Shown piece after piece: positions 38,403 to 47,846 of a stretch of 64,000 nt of DNA (positions are counted from its first letter, which is position 1; every line of letters starts with the position of its first letter). The stretch spans positions 141,155-205,154 of the forward strand of contig NZ_JAAMQM010000012.1 in the NCBI RefSeq assembly GCF_013523055.1, written 5' to 3'. This DNA is from Pseudomonas capeferrum (GTDB lineage: Bacteria; Pseudomonadota; Gammaproteobacteria; Pseudomonadales; Pseudomonadaceae). The notes beneath the pieces were generated by a model. The model worked only from the letters and a program-made list of their open reading frames with translations. It made no database searches and had not been told where the DNA came from. Both the position numbers and the translations under genes were made by a program.

Positions 38403-38594
38403 TCACTTACCTGCCTGCTGGTTGAGCACAGTTTTCACGCGAGCGATGTCACGCTTAACTTGCGAGAGCAGGTGCGACTGCCCCAACTGGCCAGTTGCTT
38501 TCTGCATACGCAGATTGAACTGGTCGCGCAGCAAGCCGAGCAGTTGCTCATTCAGCTGCTGTGCCGATTTTTCACGAAGTTCATTCGCTTTCAT
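38403..38594 (-). CDS. rpmC: 50S ribosomal protein L29
   Basis: 63 residues, [31 protein letters not shown], two antiparallel helices at the tunnel exit near the trigger-factor site. Its ATG overlaps the rplP stop (TGATG). A GTG one codon earlier is less likely. Typical length and order. Confidence 0.98.
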
Positions 38595-39007
38595 CACATC
38601 ACCGTCCGCTTAACAAACGAGGTGGCGAGAGGCAGCTTTGCAGCAGCCAGGGCGAAAGCTTCGCGCGCCAGCTCTTCAGAAACACCTTCGATCTCGTACA
38701 GGACTTTACCTGGCTGAATCTGGGCTACCCAGTACTCAACGGAACCCTTACCTTTACCCATACGCACCTCGAGAGGCTTCTTGGTAACCGGCTTGTCCGG
38801 GAATACACGGATCCAGATCTTGCCGCCACGCTTGACATGACGAGTCAGAGCACGACGTGCCGACTCGATCTGGCGGGCAGTGAGACGACCACGAGCAACA
38901 GCCTTCAGGGCGAATTCGCCGAAGCTGACTTTGCTACCGCGCAGTGCCAGACCACGGTTGTGACCGGTCATCTGCTTGCGGAATTTTGTACGCTTTGGTT
39001 GCAACAT
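38594..39007 (-). CDS. rplP: 50S ribosomal protein L16
   Basis: 137 residues, [34 protein letters not shown]. The conserved Arg-rich stretch ([26 protein letters not shown]) reaches the A site. L16 helps organise the peptidyl transferase centre. It follows rpsC by 12 bases and is coupled to rpmC by a TGATG overlap. Confidence 0.99.
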
Positions 39008-39019
39008 TTGGCGTACCCC

Positions 39020-39706
39020 TTACTTAGCAGCTTTTTTACGAGGCGCTGGTGCTTGAGGCTTCAGCTCTTCTTGGCGACCACCAATAACTTCGCCTTTGAA
39101 GATCCAAACCTTGACACCGATCACACCGTAAGTGGTGTGAGCTTCGTAGGTGGCATAGTCGATGTCGGCACGCAGGGTGTGCAGTGGCACACGACCTTCG
39201 CGATACCATTCAGTACGTGCGATCTCGGCACCGCCGAGACGACCGCTCACCTGGATCTTGATGCCCTTGGCACCAATACGCATGGCGTTCTGCACGGCGC
39301 GCTTCATGGCGCGACGGAACATTACGCGGCGCTCCAGCTGCTGAGCTACGCTTTGCGCAACCAGCATACCGTCGAGTTCCGGCTTGCGGATCTCTTCGAT
39401 GTTGATGTGCACAGGCACACCCATTTGCTTGGTCAGGTCCTGACGCAGCTTCTCAACATCTTCACCTTTCTTCCCGATAACGATACCTGGACGAGCGGTG
39501 TGGATGGTGATGCGTGCAGTTTGAGCCGGACGATGGATATCGATACGGCTTACGGACGCGCTTTTTAGTTTGTCTTGGAGGTACTCACGTGTTTTCAGAT
39601 CCTTCAACAGGTAATCTGCGTAAGTAGCACCGTCTGCGTACCAGACGGAGGTGTGCTCCTTGACGATTCCCAGGCGTATGCCAGTGGGATGTACTTTCTG
39701 ACCCAT
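39020..39706 (-). CDS. rpsC: 30S ribosomal protein S3
   Basis: 228 residues, [26 protein letters not shown]. It has a KH domain ([20 protein letters not shown]) at the mRNA entry, where it acts in helicase activity. ATG 39706 is the family start; a longer frame to 39790 lies inside rplV. It follows rplV by 13 bases. Confidence 0.99.
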   Translation of the reverse strand: MGQKVHPTGIRLGIVKEHTSVWYADGATYADYLLKDLKTREYLQDKLKSASVSRIDIHRPAQTARITIHTARPGIVIGKKGEDVEKLRQDLTKQMGVPVHINIEEIRKPELDGMLVAQSVAQQLERRVMFRRAMKRAVQNAMRIGAKGIKIQVSGRLGGAEIARTEWYREGRVPLHTLRADIDYATYEAHTTYGVIGVKVWIFKGEVIGGRQEELKPQAPAPRKKAAK

Positions 39707-39719
39707 CTGATCGACTCCG

Positions 39720-40052
39720 TTACTTGTCCGCAACCTTGACAGTGATATGGCAAGACCGCTTGACGATGCGATCAGCGCGGCCTTTGGCACGCGGCATGAT
39801 GCGCTTCAGCGAACGCCCTTCGTTGACGAAGACGGTGGAGACCTTCAGGTCATCAACGTCAGCGCCTTCGTTATGTTCGGCGTTGGCAACGGCCGACTCG
39901 AGGACTTTCTTCATGATTTCAGCGGCTTTCTTGCTGCTGAAGGCCAACAGGTTGAGCGCTTCGCCCACCTTCTTCCCGCGGATCTGGTCGGCGACCAAGC
40001 GGGCTTTCTGGGCGGAGATGCGAGCGCCCGACAACTTAGCGGCTACTTCCAT
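39720..40052 (-). CDS. rplV: 50S ribosomal protein L22
   Basis: 110 residues, [33 protein letters not shown]. Its long beta hairpin ([26 protein letters not shown]) lines the peptide tunnel; changes or insertions there give macrolide resistance, and none is seen. It is 11 bases after rpsS. Confidence 0.99.
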
Positions 40053-40063
40053 TTCCTAACCCC

Positions 40064-40339
40064 TTAACGCTTGGCTTTCTTGTCAGCCACGTGCCCGCGG
40101 TAAGTGCGGGTACCGGCGAACTCGCCCAGTTTGTGGCCGACCATGTCTTCGTTCACGAGAACTGGGACATGTTGACGACCGTTGTGTACCGCGATGGTCA
40201 GACCGACCATTTGTGGCAGGATCATGGAACGGCGCGACCAGGTCTTAACTGGTTTGCGATCGTTCTTCTCCGCCGCCACTTCGATCTTCTTCAGTAGGTG
40301 AAGATCAATAAAAGGACCTTTTTTCAGAGAACGTGGCAC
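40064..40339 (-). CDS. rpsS: 30S ribosomal protein S19
   Basis: 91 residues, [38 protein letters not shown], ending in a basic [17 protein letters not shown]19 pairs with S13 in the small-subunit head. It follows rplB by 16 bases, in S10-operon order. Confidence 0.99.
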   Translation of the reverse strand: MPRSLKKGPFIDLHLLKKIEVAAEKNDRKPVKTWSRRSMILPQMVGLTIAVHNGRQHVPVLVNEDMVGHKLGEFAGTRTYRGHVADKKAKR

Positions 40340-40355
40340 TGTCGTATCCCTCTAT

Positions 40356-41180
40356 TTACTTGCGACGACGGACGATCATTTTGTCGGTACGCTTATTACC
40401 ACGAGTCTTCGCACCCTTGGTTGGGAAGCCCCATGGCGATACCGGATGACGACCACCGGAGGTACGACCTTCACCACCACCATGCGGGTGGTCAACCGGG
40501 TTCATGGCAACACCACGAACGGTTGGGCGAACGCCACGCCAGCGTTTGGCACCGGCTTTACCCAGCGAACGCAGGCTGTGCTCGGAGTTCGAGACTTCAC
40601 CCAGGGTCGCGCGGCATTCAGCCAGCACTTTACGCATCTCACCAGAGCGCAGACGCAGAGTCACGTAGACGCCTTCGCGAGCGATCAGCTGAGCCGAAGC
40701 GCCAGCGGAACGTGCGATCTGGGCACCTTTACCCGGCTTCAATTCGATGCCGTGAATGGTGCTACCAACTGGAATGTTACGCAGTTGCAGGGAGTTACCT
40801 GGCTTGATTGGAGCCAGAGCACCCGCGATCAGTTGGTCGCCAGCACTCACGCCCTTCGGCGCGATGATGTAGCGACGCTCACCGTCTGCATAGCAAAGCA
40901 GGGCGATGTGAGCAGTACGGTTTGGATCGTATTCGATACGCTCGACAGTGGCTGGAATGCCATCTTTGTCGTTGCGACGGAAGTCGACCAGACGATAATG
41001 CTGCTTATGGCCGCCACCAATGTGACGAGTAGTGATACGACCATTGTTGTTACGACCACCAGACTTCGATTTCTTCTCGAGCAGCGGTGCGTGAGGAGCG
41101 CCTTTATGCAGCTCCTGGTTGACCACCTTGACCACGAAACGGCGGCCAGGGGAAGTCGGTTTGCATTTAACGATTGCCAT
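40356..41180 (-). CDS. rplB: 50S ribosomal protein L2
   Basis: 274 residues, [27 protein letters not shown], with the conserved [29 protein letters not shown] near the peptidyl transferase centre, including the His needed for activity. It is needed for subunit joining. It follows rplW by 14 bases. Confidence 0.99.
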   Translation of the reverse strand: MAIVKCKPTSPGRRFVVKVVNQELHKGAPHAPLLEKKSKSGGRNNNGRITTRHIGGGHKQHYRLVDFRRNDKDGIPATVERIEYDPNRTAHIALLCYADGERRYIIAPKGVSAGDQLIAGALAPIKPGNSLQLRNIPVGSTIHGIELKPGKGAQIARSAGASAQLIAREGVYVTLRLRSGEMRKVLAECRATLGEVSNSEHSLRSLGKAGAKRWRGVRPTVRGVAMNPVDHPHGGGEGRTSGGRHPVSPWGFPTKGAKTRGNKRTDKMIVRRRK

Positions 41181-41194
41181 GATGCACCCCTTCC

Positions 41195-41494
41195 TTACTC
41201 AGCACTGCTGCTGAAATCGAGATCTTGGCCTGGCTGAAGGGATACGATCGCCTTCTTCCAGTCATTACGCTTGCCCAGACCACGTGCAGTACGCTTGGTC
41301 TTGCCCAGAACGTTTACAGTAGAAACGTTCTCGACCTTGACACCGAACAGGCCTTCGACAGCTTTCTTGATTTCCAGCTTGGTCGCGTCGGTAGCAACCT
41401 TGAATACGAACTGGCCTTTCTTCTCAGCCAGAACGGTAGCCTTCTCGGAAACATGCGGGCCAAGGAGGACTTTAAATACGCGTTCCTGGTTCAT
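41195..41494 (-). CDS. rplW: 50S ribosomal protein L23
   Basis: 99 residues, [31 protein letters not shown]. It lies at the tunnel exit and is the main docking point for trigger factor and SRP. Its ATG overlaps the rplD stop (41491-41494), coupling the two. Confidence 0.99.
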   Translation of the reverse strand: MNQERVFKVLLGPHVSEKATVLAEKKGQFVFKVATDATKLEIKKAVEGLFGVKVENVSTVNVLGKTKRTARGLGKRNDWKKAIVSLQPGQDLDFSSSAE

Positions 41495-42093
41495 CCCAGC
41501 AGCTCCTCGAATTTCTTCACGGCCGACACGGTGATCAACACCTTGTCGTAAGCGATCAGACTGACAGGATCGGAACCTTGAACGTCACGTACATCGACGT
41601 GCGGCAGGTTACGAGCAGCCAGGTACAGATTCTGATCAACAGAGTCGGAAACGATCAGTACGTCGCTCAGACCCATGCCGTTCAGCTTGTTCAGCAGGTC
41701 CTTGGTCTTCGGCGCTTCAACAGCGAAGTCCTGGACAACGACCAGGCGCTCGCTACGAACCAGCTCGGAGAGGATGGAGCGCAGTGCTGCGCGATACATC
41801 TTCTTGTTGAGCTTTTGCGAGTGATCCTGTGGACGAGCTGCGAAGGTGGTACCACCGCCACGCCAGATTGGGCTGCGGATGGTGCCAGCACGAGCACGAC
41901 CGGTGCCCTTCTGACGCCATGGGCGCTTACCGCCACCAGACACGTCGGAACGGGTCTTCTGCTGCTTGGTGCCTTGACGGCCGCCGGCCATGTAGGCCAC
42001 GACTGCTTGGTGAACCAGCGTCTCGTTGAATTCGCCACCGAAGGTCTGGTCAGAGACTTCGATCGCCTGAGCATCATTTACATTAAGTTGCAT
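41491..42093 (-). CDS. rplD: 50S ribosomal protein L4
   Basis: 200 residues. The extended loop ([30 protein letters not shown]) lines the tunnel and meets macrolides; it looks wild type. In E. coli L4 also represses the S10 operon through a long mRNA leader. Here the predicted S10 leader is short (see the promoter at 43194-43222), so that control may be absent. It is 12 bases after rplC. Confidence 0.99.
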   Translation of the reverse strand: MQLNVNDAQAIEVSDQTFGGEFNETLVHQAVVAYMAGGRQGTKQQKTRSDVSGGGKRPWRQKGTGRARAGTIRSPIWRGGGTTFAARPQDHSQKLNKKMYRAALRSILSELVRSERLVVVQDFAVEAPKTKDLLNKLNGMGLSDVLIVSDSVDQNLYLAARNLPHVDVRDVQGSDPVSLIAYDKVLITVSAVKKFEELLG

Positions 42094-42105
42094 GTCAGCT
42101 TCCCC

Positions 42106-42741
42106 TTAACCGCGAGCCTTGACAGCCGGACGTACAACCAGGTCGCCGCCAGTTGCGCCAGGAACGGCACCCTTGACCAACAACAGGTTGCGCTCTGCGT
42201 CAACGCGAACTACTTCGAGGGACTGTACAGTCACGCGCTCAGCGCCCATGTGACCGGACATTTTTTTGCCCTTGAATACACGACCAGGAGTCTGGCACTG
42301 GCCGATAGAGCCCGGGACGCGGTGGGAGACGGAGTTACCGTGGGTGTTATCTTGACCACGGAAATTCCAGCGCTTGATGGTACCGGCGAAGCCTTTACCC
42401 TTGGACTGACCTGTTACGTCAACCAGCTGGCCTGCAGCGAAGAGTTCAGCTTTGATCAAGTCGCCAGCCTGGAAATCGCCTTCTTCAAGACGGAACTCCC
42501 AGACGCTGCGACCAGCGGCAACGTTTGCTTTGGCGAAGTGACCTGCCTGAGCGGCAGTCACGCGCGAAGCACGGCGCTCACCAACAGTGACTTGCACTGC
42601 GCGATAGCCATCGGTCTCTTCAGTTTTGAACTGGGTGACGCGATTCGGCTCGATCTCAATGACCGTGACCGGAATGGAGACACCTTCTTCGGTGAAAATG
42701 CGGGTCATACCGCACTTGCGACCGACTACACCAATAGTCAT
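42106..42741 (-). CDS. rplC: 50S ribosomal protein L3
   Basis: 211 residues, [29 protein letters not shown]. The central loop ([25 protein letters not shown]) reaches the peptidyl transferase centre. L3 starts large-subunit assembly. ATG 42741 is the family start; an upstream frame to 42774 is not conserved. It follows rpsJ by 80 bases. Confidence 0.99.
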   Translation of the reverse strand: MTIGVVGRKCGMTRIFTEEGVSIPVTVIEIEPNRVTQFKTEETDGYRAVQVTVGERRASRVTAAQAGHFAKANVAAGRSVWEFRLEEGDFQAGDLIKAELFAAGQLVDVTGQSKGKGFAGTIKRWNFRGQDNTHGNSVSHRVPGSIGQCQTPGRVFKGKKMSGHMGAERVTVQSLEVVRVDAERNLLLVKGAVPGATGGDLVVRPAVKARG

Positions 42742-42821
42742 GTTGTAAACCTCATGAGTGTACGGGGCTTTCACCCGCTATGGCCGCCCATTTCAGAGCG
42801 TTACACGACAAGACCGAAGTC

Positions 42822-43133
42822 TTAGCCGAGGCTGATCTGCACTTCCACACCTGCCGCAAGATCAAGCTTCATCAGCGCATCAACGGTTTTGTCCGTTGGC
42901 TGGACGATGTCCAGAACGCGCTTATGAGTGCGGATCTCGTACTGGTCACGCGCGTCTTTGTTGACGTGCGGGGAAACCAGAACGGTGAAACGCTCTTTGC
43001 GGGTCGGCAGTGGAATTGGACCACGCACCTGTGCCCCAGTACGTTTCGCGGTTTCCACGATTTCCTGGGTGGATTGGTCGATCAGGCGATGGTCGAAGGC
43101 CTTCAACCTGATACGGATTTGTTGATTTTGCAT
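42822..43133 (-). CDS. rpsJ: 30S ribosomal protein S10 (NusE)
   Basis: 103 residues, [31 protein letters not shown]. Besides its ribosomal place, S10 (NusE) binds NusB and NusG in antitermination and coupling; the NusG-facing surface is typical. First gene of the S10 operon, after a strong promoter 60 bases upstream and the tufA terminator. Confidence 0.99.
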
Positions 43134-43193
43134 TGGATTTCAGACTCCAGGCTGTTCCCACCGGGCGCACTACGCCCGTTAAAAGGAGGCGTG

Positions 43194-43222
43194 ATTCTAT
43201 AGACGCCCCTATTGGGTGTCAA
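43194..43222 (-). promoter_or_regulatory. S10-operon promoter
   Basis: Minus strand: -35 TTGACA (43222-43217), 17-base spacer, -10 TAGAAT (43199-43194), close to the sigma70 consensus. The expected start near 43187 gives a leader of only about 55 bases. An inverted repeat ATTGGGT-N4-ACCCAAT (43211-43228) covers the -35 box. It begins right after the T-run of the tufA terminator. Confidence 0.85.
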
Positions 43223-43228
43223 CCCAAT

Positions 43229-43259
43229 AAAAAAAGCCCCCGCTGAGCGGGGGCTTTTT
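43229..43259 (-). terminator. Terminator of tufA
   Basis: A perfect 8-base-pair stem (GCCCCCGC / GCGGGGGC) with a 3-base loop and T7 on the minus strand, 15 bases after the tufA stop. It separates the str genes from the S10 operon. Confidence 0.93.
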
Positions 43260-43273
43260 CAATCAATCGAAAA

Positions 43274-44467
43274 TTACTCGATGATTTTGGCTACGACGCC
43301 GGCGCCGACGGTACGACCGCCTTCACGGATGGCGAAACGCAGACCGTCTTCCATTGCGATGGTTTTGATCAGGGTAACAGTCATCTGAATGTTATCGCCT
43401 GGCATTACCATTTCAACGCCTTCCGGCAGTTCGCAGTTACCGGTCACGTCAGTGGTACGGAAGTAGAACTGTGGACGGTAGCCTTTGAAGAACGGAGTGT
43501 GACGACCGCCTTCTTCTTTCGACAGAACGTAAACTTCCGCGGTGAACTTGGTGTGCGGCTTGACCGAACCTGGCTTGACCAGAACCTGACCACGCTCGAC
43601 GTCGTCACGCTTGGTGCCACGCAGCAGCACGCCGCAGTTCTCGCCAGCACGACCTTCGTCCAGCAGCTTGCGGAACATCTCAACACCGGTGCAGGTGGTG
43701 GTGGTGGTGTCACGCAGACCAACGATTTCCAGAGAGTCCTGAACGCGAACGATACCACGCTCGATACGACCGGTCACAACGGTACCACGGCCCGAGATCG
43801 AGAAGACGTCTTCGATTGGCATCAGGAATGGCTTGTCGATAGCACGCTCTGGCTCTGGGATGTAGCTGTCCAGAGTTTCCACCAGCTTCTTGACAGCGGT
43901 GGTGCCCATTTCGTTGTCGTCTTTGCCTTCCAGCGCCATACGAGCCGAACCGATGATGATCGGAGTGTCGTCGCCTGGGAAGTCGTAGGTGGACAGCAGG
44001 TCGCGAACTTCCATCTCGACCAGTTCCAGCAGCTCGGCGTCGTCTACCAGGTCAGCCTTGTTCAGGAAGACCACGATGTACGGAACGCCAACCTGACGGG
44101 ACAGCAGGATGTGCTCACGGGTTTGTGGCATCGGACCATCGGCGGCCGAGCAAACCAGGATCGCGCCGTCCATCTGGGCAGCACCGGTGATCATGTTCTT
44201 CACGTAGTCAGCGTGACCTGGGCAGTCAACGTGAGCGTAGTGACGAATGTTCGAGTTGTACTCGACGTGAGCGGTGTTGATGGTGATACCGCGAGCTTTT
44301 TCTTCTGGGGCGCTGTCGATCTTGTCGAATTCAACGACGGCCGAACCGAAAACTTCGGAGCAGACGCGAGTCAGAGCAGCGGTCAGAGTGGTCTTACCGT
44401 GGTCAACGTGGCCGATGGTGCCAACGTTAACGTGCGGAAGGGAACGATCAAATTTTTCTTTAGCCAC
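43274..44467 (-). CDS. tufA: Elongation factor Tu (copy 1)
   Basis: 397 residues. It delivers aminoacyl-tRNA to the ribosome. GTPase motifs are GHVDHGKT (19-26), DCPGHADY and NKAD. It is the last gene of the str group, 31 bases after fusA, and has its own terminator. It differs from the second copy (59880-61073) only near the N-terminus (FDRSLPHVN against [20 protein letters not shown] against [19 protein letters not shown] against YDSSVRHY) and at the end (AKIIE against AKVIE). The names A/B follow E. coli order. Confidence 0.99.
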   Translation of the reverse strand: MAKEKFDRSLPHVNVGTIGHVDHGKTTLTAALTRVCSEVFGSAVVEFDKIDSAPEEKARGITINTAHVEYNSNIRHYAHVDCPGHADYVKNMITGAAQMDGAILVCSAADGPMPQTREHILLSRQVGVPYIVVFLNKADLVDDAELLELVEMEVRDLLSTYDFPGDDTPIIIGSARMALEGKDDNEMGTTAVKKLVETLDSYIPEPERAIDKPFLMPIEDVFSISGRGTVVTGRIERGIVRVQDSLEIVGLRDTTTTTCTGVEMFRKLLDEGRAGENCGVLLRGTKRDDVERGQVLVKPGSVKPHTKFTAEVYVLSKEEGGRHTPFFKGYRPQFYFRTTDVTGNCELPEGVEMVMPGDNIQMTVTLIKTIAMEDGLRFAIREGGRTVGAGVVAKIIE

Positions 44468-44498
44468 GACAGTGAACTCCTAGCCTAAAGGGGCTGAA

Positions 44499-46646
44499 TC
44501 AGCCTTGTTTTTTAACGAGAGCTTCGACGATGTTCGACGGAGCTTCGGAGTATTTGGAGAATTCCATGGAGTAGCTCGCGCGACCCTGAGACATGGAACG
44601 AACGTCGGTCGCATAACCGAACATTTCACCCAGCGGCACTTCAGCACGGACTACCTTGCCGGAGACCGAGTCTTCCATACCTTGGATCAGACCACGACGA
44701 CGGTTCAGGTCACCCATCACGTCACCCATGTAGTCTTCTGGGGTTACTACCTCAACCTTCATGATCGGCTCAAGCACAACACCACCGCCCCTCTGGGCCA
44801 GCTGCTTGGTCGCCATGGAGGCAGCGATCTTGAACGCCATCTCGTTGGAGTCGACGTCGTGGTACGAACCGTCGAATACCGATGCCTTCAGGCCGATCAG
44901 AGGATAGCCGGCAACGACGCCATTCTTCATCTGCTCTTCGATACCCTTCTGGATCGCAGGGATGTATTCCTTAGGAATCACACCACCAACGACTTCGTTC
45001 GCGAAGACCAGGCCTTCGGTGATGTTGCCCTTATCGTCAACGTCCGGCTCCGAGAAACGGATCCAGCAGTGACCGAACTGACCACGACCACCCGACTGAC
45101 GAACGAACTTGCCTTCGATCTCGACGTTGGACTTGGTGATCTTCTCGCGGTACGAAACCTGCGGCTTGCCGATGTTGGCCTCGACGTTGAATTCGCGCTT
45201 CATGCGGTCAACGAGGATGTCCAGGTGAAGCTCGCCCATACCAGAGATGATGGTCTGGCCGGTTTCTTCATCGGTCTTGACGCGGAACGACGGGTCTTCC
45301 TGAGCAAGCTTGCCCAGTGCGATACCCATCTTCTCCTGGTCCTGCTTGGTTTTCGGCTCGACAGCTACCGAAATCACCGGCTCAGGGAAGTCCATACGCT
45401 CGAGGATGATCGGCTTGTCGGCGTTGCACAGGGTATCACCGGTGGTGACGTCCTTCATGCCGATCAGAGCAGCGATGTCGCCTGCCAGTACTTCTTTGAT
45501 CTCTTCACGCTGGTTGGCGTGCATCTGCACCATACGACCAACGCGTTCCTTCTTGCCCTTGACCGAGTTGATCACCGAGTCGCCGGACTGCAGCATACCC
45601 GAGTAGACGCGGACGAAGGTCAGAGTACCAACGAACGGGTCGGTGGCAATCTTGAACGCCAGAGCCGAGAACGGCTCGCTGTCGTCGGCATGACGCTCGT
45701 CGAAGTCTGCTTCGACCAGCTCTTCCTTCGGCTTCTCGATCAGGTCAGGGTGGATACCCTTGATCGCAGGAATCTCGGTCGGAGCAGGCAGGAAGTCGAT
45801 GACGGCATCGAGAACCAGGGGAACGCCCTTGTTCTTGAACGACGAACCGCAGACCGCCGGAACGATCTCGCTGGCCAGGGTACGCGCGCGCAGACCGGCC
45901 TTGATTTCTTCGATGGTCAGCTCTTCGCCTTCCAGGTACTTGTTCATCAGCTCTTCGCTGGACTCGGCAGCCGCTTCAACCATGTTGGAGCGCCACTCTT
46001 GAGCCAGCTCCAGCATATCGGCAGGAATTTCTTCCTCGCGATAGGTGGTGCCTTTGTCGTCGTCGTTCCAGTAGATAGCCTTCATCTTGATCAGGTCGAC
46101 CTGACCCTGGAAGTTATCTTCCGAACCGATGGCCAACTGAACAGGAACCGGGGTATGACCCAGACGGTTCTTGATCTGACCGATCACGCGCAGGAAGTCG
46201 GCACCGGCACGGTCCATCTTGTTCACGTAAACAACACGTGGAACGCCGTACTTGTTGGCCTGACGCCATACGGTTTCGGACTGAGGCTCGACGCCGGAAG
46301 TACCGCAGAACACAACGACAGCGCCGTCGAGTACACGCAGCGAACGTTCTACTTCAATGGTGAAGTCAACGTGGCCGGGGGTATCGATGACGTTTACGCG
46401 GTAGTTGTCGTACTGACCCTTGGAACCCTTCCAGAAGGTGGTAACGGCAGCGGAGGTAATGGTAATACCCCGCTCCTGCTCCTGCACCATCCAGTCGGTG
46501 GTCGCGGCGCCGTCATGCACCTCGCCCATCTTGTGGCTCAGGCCTGTATAGAACAGGATCCGCTCGGTAGTGGTAGTCTTGCCCGCGTCAACGTGGGCAC
46601 AGATACCGATGTTACGGTAGCGGTTGATTGCTGTAGTACGAGCCAT
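44499..46646 (-). CDS. fusA: Elongation factor G
   Basis: 715 residues, [31 protein letters not shown]. It drives translocation and, with RRF, ribosome recycling. G1 is AHVDAGKT, G3 DTPGHVDF and G4 NKMD; domains III-V follow with the tip loop [15 protein letters not shown]. No fusidic-acid resistance change was recognised by eye. It follows rpsG by 30 bases. A second EF-G homologue often exists elsewhere in Pseudomonas (fusB). Confidence 0.99.
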   Translation of the reverse strand: MARTTAINRYRNIGICAHVDAGKTTTTERILFYTGLSHKMGEVHDGAATTDWMVQEQERGITITSAAVTTFWKGSKGQYDNYRVNVIDTPGHVDFTIEVERSLRVLDGAVVVFCGTSGVEPQSETVWRQANKYGVPRVVYVNKMDRAGADFLRVIGQIKNRLGHTPVPVQLAIGSEDNFQGQVDLIKMKAIYWNDDDKGTTYREEEIPADMLELAQEWRSNMVEAAAESSEELMNKYLEGEELTIEEIKAGLRARTLASEIVPAVCGSSFKNKGVPLVLDAVIDFLPAPTEIPAIKGIHPDLIEKPKEELVEADFDERHADDSEPFSALAFKIATDPFVGTLTFVRVYSGMLQSGDSVINSVKGKKERVGRMVQMHANQREEIKEVLAGDIAALIGMKDVTTGDTLCNADKPIILERMDFPEPVISVAVEPKTKQDQEKMGIALGKLAQEDPSFRVKTDEETGQTIISGMGELHLDILVDRMKREFNVEANIGKPQVSYREKITKSNVEIEGKFVRQSGGRGQFGHCWIRFSEPDVDDKGNITEGLVFANEVVGGVIPKEYIPAIQKGIEEQMKNGVVAGYPLIGLKASVFDGSYHDVDSNEMAFKIAASMATKQLAQRGGGVVLEPIMKVEVVTPEDYMGDVMGDLNRRRGLIQGMEDSVSGKVVRAEVPLGEMFGYATDVRSMSQGRASYSMEFSKYSEAPSNIVEALVKKQG

Positions 46647-46676
46647 AAAGCCCTCGCAAAAAGATTGATGCTTGAA

Positions 46677-47147
46677 TTAGAAGCGGTAGTGCGAGAATGC
46701 CTTGTTGGCTTCAGCCATACGGTGCACGTCTTCACGCTTCTTGACTGCAGCACCCTTACCTTCGGCAGCATCCAGCAGCTCGCCGGCCAAGCGCAGAGCC
46801 ATCGACTTCTCGCCGCGCTTGCGGGCGTAGTCTACCAACCAGCGCATTGCCAGAGCATTACGACGGGACGGACGAACTTCAACAGGAACCTGGTAAGTGG
46901 CACCGCCGACACGACGGGACTTTACTTCGACCAGCGGAGCGATGGCGTCGAGAGCTTTCTCGAAGATTTCCAGGGGGTCGCTGTTCTTGCGCGACTTGAC
47001 GGTTTCCAGAGCGCCGTAAACGATACGCTCGGCTACTGCCTTCTTGCCGCTTTCCATCACGTGGTTCATGAATTTGGCGAGAATCTGGCTTCCGTATTTC
47101 GGATCGTCCAGAATCTCACGCTTTGCTGCTACACGACGTCTTGGCAT
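46677..47147 (-). CDS. rpsG: 30S ribosomal protein S7
   Basis: 156 residues, [32 protein letters not shown]7 starts assembly of the small-subunit head and touches E-site tRNA. In E. coli it represses the str operon at the rpsL-rpsG junction; here that junction is 116 bases, long enough for a similar fold, which I did not model. Confidence 0.99.
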   Translation of the reverse strand: MPRRRVAAKREILDDPKYGSQILAKFMNHVMESGKKAVAERIVYGALETVKSRKNSDPLEIFEKALDAIAPLVEVKSRRVGGATYQVPVEVRPSRRNALAMRWLVDYARKRGEKSMALRLAGELLDAAEGKGAAVKKREDVHRMAEANKAFSHYRF

Positions 47148-47263
47148 GATAAGCCCTCAAACGGTCTTCAGGTTAGCCCGGGACTGGACCTTGCGATCTT
47201 CGCCCGACCTTACTCTTATCGACTCAATAAAATAATTGACTACAAATCGCTGCAAACGACCGA

Positions 47264-47635
47264 TTACTTCGGACGCTTGGTACCGTACTTCGAACGACCC
47301 TGGTTACGACCTTTGACGCCGGAGGTATCCAGAGAGCCGCGAACGGTGTGGTAACGAACACCTGGCAAGTCTTTTACACGACCGCCACGGATCAGTACGA
47401 CGCTGTGCTCTTGCAGGTTGTGGCCTTCACCGCCGATGTACGAGGAAACCTCGAAACCGTTGGTCAGACGCACACGGCAAACCTTACGCAGTGCCGAGTT
47501 AGGTTTTTTCGGCGTGGTGGTGTACACACGGGTGCACACGCCACGACGTTGCGGGCAGTTCTGCAGCGCAGGCACGTCGGATTTCTCGACGATACGCTTA
47601 CGCGGCTGACGTACCAGCTGGTTGATAGTTGCCAT
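47264..47635 (-). CDS. rpsL: 30S ribosomal protein S12
   Basis: 123 residues, [35 protein letters not shown]12 monitors decoding. Lys43 (TTTPKKPNS) and Lys88 ([16 protein letters not shown]), the main sites of streptomycin resistance, are wild type. It is the first gene of the str group and has its own candidate promoter at 47729-47757. Confidence 0.99.
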
Positions 47636-47728
47636 CTACTAGCTCCACTGATTGTCTTGCGACTCTATTGTCTTGCAAGAAAAGCCAAAAATGGCGAGAC
47701 AGAGTCCCACCAAATTTAAGGGTACAAA

Positions 47729-47757
47729 AGTCTAAAGATGTTCTTGCACCCAGTCAA
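47729..47757 (-). promoter_or_regulatory. Candidate rpsL (str operon) promoter
   Basis: Minus strand: -35 TTGACT (47757-47752), 17-base spacer, -10 TAGACT (47734-47729). It begins six bases after the hairpin that follows rpoC. The leader to rpsL would be about 90 bases. Confidence 0.6.
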
Positions 47758-47762
47758 GACAA

Positions 47763-47835
47763 GGCCCCGACCCTCCCCGCCCGGTCATCGGCAACAAATC
47801 ATGTCGCCAATGACCTTTCGGTTCTCGTCGGGGCC
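47763..47835 (-). terminator. Nested hairpin after rpoC
   Basis: An outer 9-base-pair stem (GGCCCCGAC / GTCGGGGCC; 47763-47771 with 47827-47835) encloses an inner 10-pair stem with one G-U (47783-47792 with 47806-47815). The inner loop is 13 bases. On the minus strand TTGTCTTG follows. It probably ends rpoBC transcription, though the T-run is weak for such a long stem. Confidence 0.75.
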
Positions 47836-47846
47836 CTGCCCTGTAC

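Noticed and set aside
44505..47354. A 949-codon plus-strand frame opposite fusA and rpsG
   Set aside because: It is antisense to highly conserved genes and has low-complexity, non-protein-like sequence.
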